A DNA stretch of 5,416 nucleotides from Nitrososphaerota archaeon (GCA_029784825.1 JAFMAU010000102.1:1-5416); one strand, 5' to 3'. Positions 1 to 5,416 are shown, counted from the stretch's first letter. Numbers and translations are program-made. Notes: generated from the letters alone by a model not told the origin.

Positions 1-1
1 C

Positions 2-256
2 GGCCAGAGGATGACCGTCAGGGCGAAGGACGACCTCCTCAGGTACCTGAAGGAGAACACCAGGCTGGAAGTCAAGGGGGACGGGAGGGCGGTCACCGTC
101 TTCCTCAGGGACAAGAGGGACGCCTTGGTGGCCCTGGGGGCCATAGAGGAGTCCGGCGCTGAATGGGACGACCTGACTGTGAGGAGGGACAGGCTGGAGG
201 ACGTCTTCCTGCGCCTGGTCGGGGAGTCGGGCGCCGAGGAGAAGGGGGACGAGTAG
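2..256 (+). CDS. ABC-2 type transporter ATP-binding protein, C-terminal fragment
   Basis: This is the last 84 codons of a gene that enters from the left edge; the frame is open from base 2 and ends in TAG at 254-256. The visible part lies beyond the nucleotide-binding core, so no Walker or signature motif can be seen. The end of the fragment, LEDVFLRLVGE, matches the end that DrrA/CcmA-like ATPases of ABC-2 exporters usually have, where a small C-terminal domain (DUF4162-like) closes with LEDVFLxLTG. The stop lies two bases before the likely GTG start of the permease, so the two genes are almost certainly co-transcribed and form one exporter. The substrate cannot be told. An ATG lies at 11, but nothing suggests it is the real start: the family is normally about 300 residues long. 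Confidence 0.85.
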   Translation, partial: GQRMTVRAKDDLLRYLKENTRLEVKGDGRAVTVFLRDKRDALVALGAIEESGAEWDDLTVRRDRLEDVFLRLVGESGAEEKGDE

Positions 257-258
257 CA

Positions 259-1383
259 GTGGCGTTCAGCGGCAGGAGGATGGTCGCGGAGCTGAAGGTC
301 TACGCCAGAGGTAACCTCAGGAGCAGGGAGGGTTTCTTCTTCACCCTCGTCTTCCCGATCATACTGATACTGCTCTTCGGAGCGATCTTCTCTGGCGGGG
401 GCGCCAGTCAGGTCAGGGTGTACGCCCAGAACTTCGACACCGGCCCCTCCGGGGCGATCTTCCTCAGCGAGTTGAACAGCACCTCGCACAACTGCAGCCA
501 GACATACAACAACGGACTCTGCCTGATCATAATCCCGAACAACCAGAACCTCTCGCAGTACCTGTCGTCGAAGTCGTCTTCAGACGGGATCGTCGTCCCC
601 TCCGGGTTCAGCCTGGCCTACGCCACTAAGCAGCCCATCAACGTGACCGTGTACGGCAACCCCGCATCGACCAGCAGCGCCATCGTCTCGGGCATCACCA
701 GGGAGTTCGTCAGCTCCTTCAACTCCTACGGAGTCAACGGGACCGCGAAGGTAGGGGTGACCCCGCAGACGGCGGTTTCGTCCTCGTACAAGTACATCGA
801 CTTCCTGGTGCCCGGGCTCATCGGGTTCGCGGCGCTCACGAGCCCCATGTTCGCAATCACGAACTTGAGCTCGACCTACAGGCGCGACAAGGTGTTCAAG
901 CTCCTCTCGCTCACGCCCCTCACCAAGACCGAGTGGCTGCTGTCGAAGATCATCTGGTACATCGGGACCACCTGTGTCTCCTTCGTTCTCATGTCCGCCG
1001 TCGGGGAGTTCGTGTTCGGCGCCCACATCGCGCTGAACTGGGGCATAGCAGTCTTCCTGGTCCTGGGCCCGTTCTTCTTCGTCTCGCTGGGGATGCTGGT
1101 CGGGACCGTGTCCAACAGCCCGGAGTCTGCGGCGGTCGTGGGGAACCTGGTAACCTTCCCCATGATGTTCCTTTCGGGGACCTTCTTCCCCGTGCAGTCG
1201 ATGCCGATGTACCTGCAGGCCGTTGCCCACGTGCTGCCGCTGTACTACCTCATCGACGGGCTGGTCAACGTGATGATCTACGACAACTTCGCCGCCGCCT
1301 ACTTCGACATGGGGCTGATGCTGGTGATTTCAGTCGTGACCTTCGCCCTGGCAGTCAGGTTCTTCCGCTGGCGCGAAGACTAG
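259..1383 (+). CDS. ABC-2 type transporter permease
   Basis: This 374-residue permease is the membrane partner of the ATPase just upstream. Likely membrane segments are residues 26-45, 180-203, 231-254, 260-284, 290-311 and 348-369, the usual six-helix plan with a large external domain (about 50-178) between helices 1 and 2. Family marks are the cytoplasmic loop YRRDKVFKLLSLTPLTKTEW (207-226), like the 'GTLERLxxTPxxRxE' loop of ABC-2 permeases, and SGTFFPVQSMP (306-316), like their 'SGxxFPxxxxP' motif. The GTG start at 259 was chosen because it follows the ATPase stop by two bases and has a G-rich stretch (245-249) at ribosome-binding distance. ATG at 280 would also work and would remove only seven residues. 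The external domain carries five N-glycosylation sequons (N73, N78, N97, N128, N160) and a cysteine pair, C79/C88. The substrate is unknown; lipid, peptide or drug export are all possible. Confidence 0.9.
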   Translation: MAFSGRRMVAELKVYARGNLRSREGFFFTLVFPIILILLFGAIFSGGGASQVRVYAQNFDTGPSGAIFLSELNSTSHNCSQTYNNGLCLIIIPNNQNLSQYLSSKSSSDGIVVPSGFSLAYATKQPINVTVYGNPASTSSAIVSGITREFVSSFNSYGVNGTAKVGVTPQTAVSSSYKYIDFLVPGLIGFAALTSPMFAITNLSSTYRRDKVFKLLSLTPLTKTEWLLSKIIWYIGTTCVSFVLMSAVGEFVFGAHIALNWGIAVFLVLGPFFFVSLGMLVGTVSNSPESAAVVGNLVTFPMMFLSGTFFPVQSMPMYLQAVAHVLPLYYLIDGLVNVMIYDNFAAAYFDMGLMLVISVVTFALAVRFFRWRED

Positions 1384-1769
1384 GCCTTCCCGTCTGCGCC
1401 ATCGGGGCCAAGACCGTACTTCATCGCCGCCTGAGACTGCAGCCCCCTGATCTCCCTGATCTGTCTGGCCATCCTCCTCCCGAAGGCCAGGTCCCTCAGA
1501 CCGGCGTAGAGCCACATGAGCGAGACCGCCAGGCTGACCGCTCCCGCTGCCACGAGGCCTGGGTCGACAAGGTTGACGGTCTGGGTCGTTATCCCGAGCC
1601 AGTAGGGGAAGACTACGAGCTGGAGGAAGTAGTTGACCGCAAAGTATGCCCCAGCTACAGTCGCTATGGCCGCGAGCAACGTGACTTTCCTTCCGCCCTT
1701 CTCCATGTGCCGGATGAACTCCTCCTGCATCTCTATCATGGAGACATTGGGGTCCCTGTCTTCCGACAT
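1380..1769 (-). CDS. small two-helix membrane protein, unknown function
   Basis: This 129-residue protein is not one I recognise. It has a charged N-terminus (1-28, with KGGRK at 24-28), a hydrophobic helix at about 29-54, a short polar loop (59-69), a second helix at about 70-91, and a strongly basic tail (R92, R98, R99, R102, R105, R108). Positive charges flanking both helices predict a hairpin with both ends in the cytoplasm. The ATG at 1769 is preferred over an in-frame TTG at 1781, because a TATA box at 1793-1798 lies about 26 bases upstream and implies a leaderless transcript starting at this ATG. The gene follows the winged-helix regulator on the same strand after 48 bases, and its promoter carries a copy of the operator core found before the regulator. 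This suggests it works with the rightward operon. Its stop shares a CTAG with the stop of the converging permease gene. Confidence 0.8.
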   Translation of the reverse strand: MSEDRDPNVSMIEMQEEFIRHMEKGGRKVTLLAAIATVAGAYFAVNYFLQLVVFPYWLGITTQTVNLVDPGLVAAGAVSLAVSLMWLYAGLRDLAFGRRMARQIREIRGLQSQAAMKYGLGPDGADGKA

Positions 1770-1792
1770 GCCCAAGTTCAAACCCCCCGCGG

Positions 1793-1798
1793 CTTATA
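1793..1798 (-). promoter_or_regulatory. TATA box of the small membrane protein gene
   Basis: On the minus strand this reads TTATAA, an archaeal TATA-box match centred about 26 bases before the ATG at 1769. At that spacing transcription should start at or within a few bases of the ATG, giving a leaderless mRNA. The box lets the gene be transcribed apart from the upstream regulator. A clear purine-rich BRE is not evident. Confidence 0.6.
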
Positions 1799-1800
1799 AC

Positions 1801-1817
1801 ACATGCTCACAACTTGT
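1801..1817 (-). promoter_or_regulatory. operator-like site upstream of the small membrane protein gene
   Basis: On the plus strand, GCTCACAACTTGT (1805-1817) matches GCTCACAAGTTGT (2121-2133) inside the large divergent palindrome in 12 of 13 bases. The core ACAACTTGT (1809-1817) is itself a 9-base palindrome. The site ends two bases upstream of the TATA box at 1793-1798, the same placement as the large palindrome relative to the regulator's TATA-like box. It starts right after the regulator's stop codon. It is probably a weaker, one-core binding site for the same winged-helix protein; the binding itself is inferred. Confidence 0.5.
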
Positions 1818-2081
1818 CTACTCCAAGGCTGAGAAGAGCATCTTGAGGCTTTGGTCTAGGTGGCCGAGGACCTCCATCCCCCTCGGGGTGATGGCGTACC
1901 TTTCATGCCCCTCGGACTGCTCGACCTGGACAAGGCCCCGCGCAGTCAACAGCCCCAAGTACTCGGGGAGTCTGTCGTAGGGGACGTTTGCGACCCGCGC
2001 CAGTCTGGTGGGGATCCGCGGCCCCGACGCCAGGGCCCGGAGCAGTTCCCAGCAGATGACCGTCGTGTCCCTATTTTTCAA
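1818..2081 (-). CDS. winged helix-turn-helix transcriptional regulator (HTH_45-like)
   Basis: This 87-residue protein is a compact DNA-binding winged helix, probably a local repressor or activator. Helix 1 covers about residues 6-19, helix 2 about 23-31 (IPTRLARVA), the recognition helix about 34-48 (PYDRLPEYLGLLTARG), the wing about 50-65 ending in YAITPRG, and a C-terminal helix about 69-86 is likely to dimerise. The pattern 'GLVxxExxxxxxRYxITxxGxExL' fits the archaeal HTH_45 / PadR-ArsR-like group. The start is TTG at 2081: no ATG or GTG lies in frame between it and the upstream in-frame stop at 2088-2090. A TATA-like box at 2105-2110 lies about 26 bases upstream. The gene is divergent from the three-gene operon, with a 35-base palindrome between them, which argues for autoregulation plus control of that operon. 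No ligand or metal site is evident. Confidence 0.85.
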   Translation of the reverse strand: MKNRDTTVICWELLRALASGPRIPTRLARVANVPYDRLPEYLGLLTARGLVQVEQSEGHERYAITPRGMEVLGHLDQSLKMLFSALE

Positions 2082-2104
2082 CCGCCCTCAGCATGAAACG
2101 GGCT

Positions 2105-2110
2105 GATATG
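2105..2110 (-). promoter_or_regulatory. TATA-like box of the winged-helix regulator gene
   Basis: The minus strand reads CATATC in an AT-rich patch about 26 bases before the TTG start at 2081, the distance expected for a leaderless archaeal transcript. It is a weaker match than the box at 1793-1798. The palindrome begins two bases further upstream, so a protein bound there would touch the TBP/TFB assembly site. Confidence 0.4.
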
Positions 2111-2111
2111 A

Positions 2112-2146
2112 ACAAGTTGAGCTCACAAGTTGTGTGCTCAACATGT
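2112..2146. promoter_or_regulatory. 35-base palindromic operator between divergent genes
   Basis: The sequence is an inverted repeat centred on base 2129, with 15 of 17 base pairs matching (mismatches at 2115/2143 and 2123/2135). The inner element is CACAAGTTGTG (2124-2134). The outer arms are GTTGAGC (2116-2122) and GCTCAAC (2136-2142), whose centres are 20 bases apart, about two helical turns. That arrangement could hold two dimers on one DNA face or one dimer with extended contacts. It lies between the TATA-like boxes of the regulator (2105-2110) and the rightward operon (2157-2162). It is most likely the binding site of the winged-helix protein encoded next to it. A transcription terminator is unlikely, because the genes diverge and no T-run follows. 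Confidence 0.75.
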
Positions 2147-2156
2147 GCGTCAGTGC

Positions 2157-2162
2157 CTTAAG
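2157..2162 (+). promoter_or_regulatory. TATA-like box of the rightward three-gene operon
   Basis: CTTAAG lies about 24-27 bases before the two adjacent ATG codons at 2183 and 2186, again the spacing of a leaderless archaeal promoter. Only ten bases separate it from the palindrome, so the BRE position would sit between the two. It is a modest sequence match, supported mainly by its position. Confidence 0.4.
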
Positions 2163-2182
2163 CAAAACAACCTCGCATAGAC

Positions 2183-3415
2183 ATGATGAACGAAACGACG
2201 GGTCCGGGTTGGCTCGGCTACGCCCTCGACAGGGCGCGAGGGCGCGTGAGAGTCGGGGAGCTCGGGGACCGGGTGCTCCTACTCGGGCGGGAGTCGGGGC
2301 TCCTCTCGACGCTCTTCGCCTACGCCGGAGCGGAGGCGGGGCTGAGGTTCGCAATACTCGACGTCGACGGCTCGATCTCTCCAGATGTCCACGGCTACTT
2401 CAGGCCCTTCGACTACCGTTCCATGCTCTACGAGGCGTTTCACCTCGAGGGGGACGACGCCATGCACGGCCAGTTGGTCGCGTCAGCCTACGCCGCTGCC
2501 CTCGACCTCACCCCAGAGGAGGAGGCTATCCTCTCCGCTGCCCTCCAGAAGCTCTCGGAGCAGAACGACCTTGCGACCCCTTCCGCCCTCTACGACGTCG
2601 TCGGGGCCATCGAAGGGTTCAGAGGGTTCTACGTGGACAAACTGAAGGGGAGGATAGGCGCCCTGAGGCACCTCGACACGACGCGGGTCGACGGATTCGA
2701 CGAGCTGATGCGCGGGGGGTGCTTGGTGAGCTTCGCGTCTGCTCCGTATCCTCTGGCATCTGAACTCGCCGCCGGCCTCTACGTCGCGAAGGTCCTCCAC
2801 CTCATCGAGTCGTCGTCCGGCCGCCCCGACACGCTCCTCATCACCGGGGCCCACCGCCTCTTCAGGAACCTCTCGCGCTTCCAGCACGCGGGGAGGCTCA
2901 TGGCGCACCTGCTGGAGGCGCAGCTCCCACTCGTCCTCTCCTCGCCGGTGCCCGCCCTGCTGAACGACAGCGTAGTGGAGTCGATGCCTGTCAGGGTGTA
3001 CTCCAGCGAGGCCTGGAACGCCCGTAAGACTTGGAAGCAGGCTGCCGCCCTCGCCCACGCCTACGTCGCGTGCGACGACAGGTCCGGCAACACCACGGCG
3101 TTCGTCCCGCGCTTCATCAGGCCAATGCCGTCGTCCGGCGGGATTGCGCTTCGCCTCCCGCCTACCAGAGCCAGCCCCGAGCTCACCAGGACCATCCTCG
3201 AAGAGATATCGAGGTTCGACTCCGCGAACCGCCAATCGGTCATCTCCTACCTCTCACCTCAGTTCCTGGCCGCTGACGTCGGTGCCGAGGTCGACAGGCT
3301 GCACTCGGAAGGGCACCTGCTCATGGAGCCCAAGCAGGACGGGAGCGGCCCGAAGGTCCTGGCTTTCACGCTTACCGAGTCCGGCAGGAGACTACTCAGG
3401 GAGCTGAGCGGGTGA
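2183..3415 (+). CDS. HerA/VirB4-like pseudo-ATPase with C-terminal winged helix
   Basis: This 410-residue protein follows the plan of a HerA/VirB4 (DUF87-type) motor domain, with every visible catalytic motif altered. VLLLG (31-35) enters the P-loop, but residues 35-43 read GRESGLLST, lacking the GKS/GKT lysine. FAILDVDG (56-63) fits strand 2 with its 'DPxGE' motif. Residues 95-165 resemble the helical insert, including LTPEEEAIL (109-117). GGCLVSFAS (178-186) resembles the 'GxxxVxDLS' strand. TLLITGAHRLF (217-227) replaces the Walker B 'DEAH' with TGAH, and PLVLSSP (249-255) replaces 'STQ'. Residues about 335-410 look like a winged helix ending in FTLTESGRRLLREL. It probably binds DNA or a partner without hydrolysing ATP. 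It is the first gene of the operon and overlaps the next gene by one base. ATG 2183 or 2186 could start it; the TATA-like box does not separate them. The family call rests on motif layout, not a search. Confidence 0.75.
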   Translation: MMNETTGPGWLGYALDRARGRVRVGELGDRVLLLGRESGLLSTLFAYAGAEAGLRFAILDVDGSISPDVHGYFRPFDYRSMLYEAFHLEGDDAMHGQLVASAYAAALDLTPEEEAILSAALQKLSEQNDLATPSALYDVVGAIEGFRGFYVDKLKGRIGALRHLDTTRVDGFDELMRGGCLVSFASAPYPLASELAAGLYVAKVLHLIESSSGRPDTLLITGAHRLFRNLSRFQHAGRLMAHLLEAQLPLVLSSPVPALLNDSVVESMPVRVYSSEAWNARKTWKQAAALAHAYVACDDRSGNTTAFVPRFIRPMPSSGGIALRLPPTRASPELTRTILEEISRFDSANRQSVISYLSPQFLAADVGAEVDRLHSEGHLLMEPKQDGSGPKVLAFTLTESGRRLLRELSG

Positions 3416-4422
3416 TGGAGCACCTGAAGACCGACTGCGCGGCGGTGGACATGCTTACCGACGGCGGCCTGGCGACCGGTACCATAACTCAGATATTCGG
3501 AGAGAAGGCTCTCGGAAAGAGCATCATCTCCTTCCAGGCCGGCTGCTCGGTTGCCGCATCCGGCGGGAGCGCGATCATACTGGACACCGAGCAGTCCTAT
3601 TCCAGCTACCTCGTCCCCTACTGGCGCGACAGGATGACGAAGCGCTTCGCCAAGGAGTTCAGCGTAGCAGAGGTGAGGCTGGCGAGGGCCCCCAAGGTCT
3701 CGGCGAAGCGCAAGCCTGTGACCAGAGGGCAGCTCATCACGGCAGTCGACGCCGCCCTGAGCCACCTCGGCGTGTCGTACACCGACGCCCACCTCAGCGC
3801 TGTAGCCGACATCTTCTCTCCCGACTTCTCCGTTGAGCTCCCACCCCCGGGACCCTCTGTCATGATCTTCCAAACTCCGGAGGTGGTGGACCTGCTGAAC
3901 CTCCACGGCATAGACGCCGCCAGGGAGGTCTCCAGCGGCGGGCGGGTGGAGCTAAAGATGAGGCAGACCCCGACCTACCAGTCCGCCCTCCACCACATAA
4001 TCCGCGAGACGGGGGCGAAGCTCCTGGTCTATGACTCCATCTCCGCCCCTTTCAAGTCCGCCTTCCCCAGCACCCAGGACCTGCCCGCCCGGAGCGCAGG
4101 CCTCGCCATGCTCCTTGCCCACGCCCAGAGGCTCTGCGTCGAGTTCGGGATCGCGGTCCTCGTCACCAGCCACGTGTCCATCGACCCCATCAACCCCTGG
4201 GACAGGATCCCCTACGGCGGGGTGATCCTGGGCCACGACGCCAAGTTCTCGCTGGAGCTCACGAAGTCAACGGCTTCGAGGAACAAGGACCGGGGCCCCG
4301 AAGCAGTCAACCCCGACGACAGGGAGGCGAGCACCAAGGCGTTCTGGGCCGCAAGGCATCCGGCCCTGGAGGAGTACACCCGCTTTGCCTACGCCCGCCA
4401 GGATGGGGAAGGGTTCCACTGA
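3415..4422 (+). CDS. RadA/RadB-like RecA-family ATPase with basic insertion
   Basis: This 335-residue protein is a RecA-fold ATPase of the RadA/RadB/KaiC branch. LTDGGLATGTITQIFG (14-29) leads into a canonical Walker A, GEKALGKS (29-36). DTE (57-59) supplies the likely catalytic glutamate and LLVYDS (203-208) is Walker B. Residues 223-255 match the RadA stretch 'LPARxxxLxxLLxxLxxLAxExNxAVxxTNQV', but with TSH instead of TNQ. IPYGGVILGHDAKFSLELTK (265-284) matches RadA 'PxGGxIxxHxxxxRLxLRK'. The N-terminal helix-hairpin-helix domain of RadA is absent, as in RadB. About 60 extra residues lie between DTE and the next RadA-like strand (149-153), including the basic stretch KVSAKRKPVTRG (94-105). 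Its stop and start overlaps (TGATG on both sides) tie it to the flanking genes. The likely role is ATP-dependent DNA or protein remodelling with them. GTG at 3412 is an alternative start; AGGGAG at 3398-3403 may be its ribosome-binding site. Confidence 0.85.
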   Translation: MEHLKTDCAAVDMLTDGGLATGTITQIFGEKALGKSIISFQAGCSVAASGGSAIILDTEQSYSSYLVPYWRDRMTKRFAKEFSVAEVRLARAPKVSAKRKPVTRGQLITAVDAALSHLGVSYTDAHLSAVADIFSPDFSVELPPPGPSVMIFQTPEVVDLLNLHGIDAAREVSSGGRVELKMRQTPTYQSALHHIIRETGAKLLVYDSISAPFKSAFPSTQDLPARSAGLAMLLAHAQRLCVEFGIAVLVTSHVSIDPINPWDRIPYGGVILGHDAKFSLELTKSTASRNKDRGPEAVNPDDREASTKAFWAARHPALEEYTRFAYARQDGEGFH

Positions 4423-5416
4423 TGGGGTGGGTCCTGAGGTCGCTCGCCGCGCTGGTGGGGGCCGCTGCGCTCGGGTTCGGCGCCTGGCCCGTCGCCCTCC
4501 TCGCCTTCGCCTGCCTCGTCCTGTCGTTCCGGAGACCTGGCGCACGACGGCCGAACACCCACGAGCAGGGGGTGCTGCCGAGACCGGGGCGCCCCTGGGG
4601 TCGCTACGCCCTGGCAGGAGCGCTGTTCCTGCTGGCGCTGGCAGCCCTGCATGCTGGGGGAACCTTCTCGCCCATCCTCTTGTCGTCGTGCTCGCTCGCC
4701 GTGCTCCTCTGGCCGGCAGCCACGAGGAACGGCATCGCCACCGGGGTCGTACCAGAGCCGGAGTCGATCCTGCTGCGCAGCGCCCTCTTCCCCTTCCGAT
4801 GGCACGCTCTCGCCGAAGTCAAGCTCGAATCGCAGGGCCAGGCGAGGGGGGTCGCCGCGCTGGACGGCATGCTCCTCGTCTTCGCGGGGAAGGCCCCTTC
4901 GGCGTTCCAGGTCGTGAGCGTCTATGCCCTCAGCCACAACGACGCCGAGGAGAAGGTGGTCAGGGCTCTGCGGAAGGAGTCCAGGCTGCTCTCACAGCGG
5001 GGCGCCCACCTGCTCCCCCTTGACAGCCTCGACGCCAGCCTGAAGCTGTCCCTCGCCCTCGACCGCCTGGACATAGGGACCGAAGACCTCAAGGCGGTCT
5101 CCGGACTCCCCTTCGACGTCTTCGCCCTCAAAGTCAAGGATGGCCTCGTCGTCGCCCACCGGGCTTTCAGGGTCTCCGGGCCCTCGGGCCAAGCCTCTGT
5201 CCCGCCGCCGGACCTTGCAGGCTCGAGGCGGCCCCTGCTCGCCGAAGTGGTCGAGAAGGTGGGAGAGAGGCACGGCTGGCCCATGCCTGACGAATACTCC
5301 TCCTTCCTAGCTTCCATGGACGCGTCGAGGTCCGAGCCTCTGGTCGATAGGTTCCGCACGAAGGGGGGCGACGCCAGGAAGCTCGCGGTCGAGGCACCGG
5401 GAGGGGCAGAGGTCAC
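4422..5416 (+). CDS. membrane-anchored protein, possibly VirB4/TraC-like at its N-terminus; cut by window end
   Basis: An open frame starts at ATG 4422, overlapping the previous stop as TGATG, and runs to the window edge without a stop (331 codons seen). A purine-rich stretch, GGGGAAGGG (4405-4413), precedes it. Hydrophobic segments at about residues 5-21, 22-36, 62-79 and 82-98 predict three or four membrane helices, with basic linkers (R37-R43, R54-R61). From about residue 108 on it is soluble. The pattern AFQVVSVYALSHNDAEEKVVRALRKESRLLSQRGAHLLPL (161-200) recalls the strand-helix unit near the N-terminus of VirB4/TraC-type proteins, but the match is faint. If it is that family, the motor domain would lie beyond the window. 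Otherwise it is an unknown membrane protein serving the two proteins before it. GC-rich third codon positions and smooth continuation from gene 2 support a real gene in this frame. Confidence 0.7.
   Translation, partial: MGWVLRSLAALVGAAALGFGAWPVALLAFACLVLSFRRPGARRPNTHEQGVLPRPGRPWGRYALAGALFLLALAALHAGGTFSPILLSSCSLAVLLWPAATRNGIATGVVPEPESILLRSALFPFRWHALAEVKLESQGQARGVAALDGMLLVFAGKAPSAFQVVSVYALSHNDAEEKVVRALRKESRLLSQRGAHLLPLDSLDASLKLSLALDRLDIGTEDLKAVSGLPFDVFALKVKDGLVVAHRAFRVSGPSGQASVPPPDLAGSRRPLLAEVVEKVGERHGWPMPDEYSSFLASMDASRSEPLVDRFRTKGGDARKLAVEAPGGAEV

Noticed and set aside
163..258. N-terminal extension of the permease frame to an ATG at 163
   Set aside because: It would overlap the ATPase by 94 bases with a charged, glycine-rich segment unlike the family. 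The GTG at 259 gives a normal permease N-terminus.
580..1230. Long minus-strand open frame opposite the permease
   Set aside because: Its composition is low-complexity and rich in R, G, E and H, with no domain or membrane pattern. The plus strand encodes a clear ABC-2 permease, so this frame is open only because of GC-rich third positions.
933..1799. 288-codon plus-strand frame spanning the permease end and the small membrane protein gene
   Set aside because: It crosses two convincing genes in the wrong frame and has no coherent hydrophobic or domain pattern.
2112..2146. Palindrome as a hairpin terminator or small RNA
   Set aside because: It lies between divergent genes with no run of T on either strand after the stem, and promoter-like boxes flank it on both sides.
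2483..3235. 250-codon minus-strand open frame opposite the HerA-like gene
   Set aside because: It has no recognisable motif, promoter or ribosome-binding site and is the mirror of a gene with coherent ATPase-fold landmarks.
4389..4937. Minus-strand open frame opposite the membrane protein
   Set aside because: It is rich in G, E, R and Q without structure, as expected for the complement of a GC-rich gene. The same applies to the minus frame at 4922-5416.
4385..5023. Plus-strand open frame overlapping the start of the membrane protein gene
   Set aside because: The translation is arginine- and proline-rich with no pattern. The overlapping frame from 4422 has membrane helices, a TGATG overlap with the previous gene and stays open to the window end.
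1..5416. tRNA or rRNA genes, CRISPR arrays, transposases or attachment sites
   Set aside because: No cloverleaf-like segment, evenly spaced repeat series, transposase motif or terminal inverted repeats with target duplications were seen.

Overview
The window looks archaeal. The DNA is GC-rich and uses AGG heavily for arginine. The three genes around the central regulatory region have AT-rich, TATA-like boxes about 24-27 bases before their start codons, which is the spacing of archaeal leaderless transcripts. The regulator is a small winged-helix protein of a type common in archaea, and one gene encodes a RadA/RadB/KaiC-type RecA-fold protein. A TACK-group archaeon (Nitrososphaerota/Thaumarchaeota or Bathyarchaeia-like) fits best, but the sequence alone does not fix the lineage.

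Region 1 (2-1383, + strand) is the end of an ABC-2 type exporter operon: the C-terminal tail of an ATP-binding subunit, then a complete 374-residue permease with a sequon-rich external domain. Region 2 (1380-2081, - strand) holds a 129-residue two-helix membrane protein and, upstream of it, an 87-residue winged-helix regulator. The permease and the small membrane protein converge so tightly that one CTAG supplies both stop codons.

Region 3 (2082-2182) is the divergent control region. It carries a 35-base near-perfect palindrome (15 of 17 pairs) between TATA-like boxes for the regulator (- strand) and for the rightward operon (+ strand). A shorter copy of the palindrome core lies just upstream of the TATA box of the small membrane protein gene. 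The regulator probably controls itself, the small membrane protein and the rightward operon as one regulon.

Region 4 (2183-5416, + strand) is a three-gene operon in which each stop overlaps the next start as TGATG. Gene 1 has the layout of a HerA/VirB4-like (DUF87-type) ATPase domain but has lost the Walker A lysine, the Walker B acids and the sensor glutamine, so it is probably a pseudo-ATPase; it ends in a winged helix. Gene 2 is a RadA/RadB-like protein with intact Walker motifs and an unusual basic insertion. Gene 3, cut by the window end, begins with three or four membrane helices followed by a soluble domain that faintly resembles the N-terminal part of VirB4/TraC proteins.

The set (inactive translocase-like ATPase, active RecA-like ATPase, membrane-anchored protein, small two-helix membrane protein and dedicated regulator) suggests an undescribed, regulated membrane-associated DNA-handling system, perhaps for DNA transfer or import coupled to recombination. 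That function is inference.
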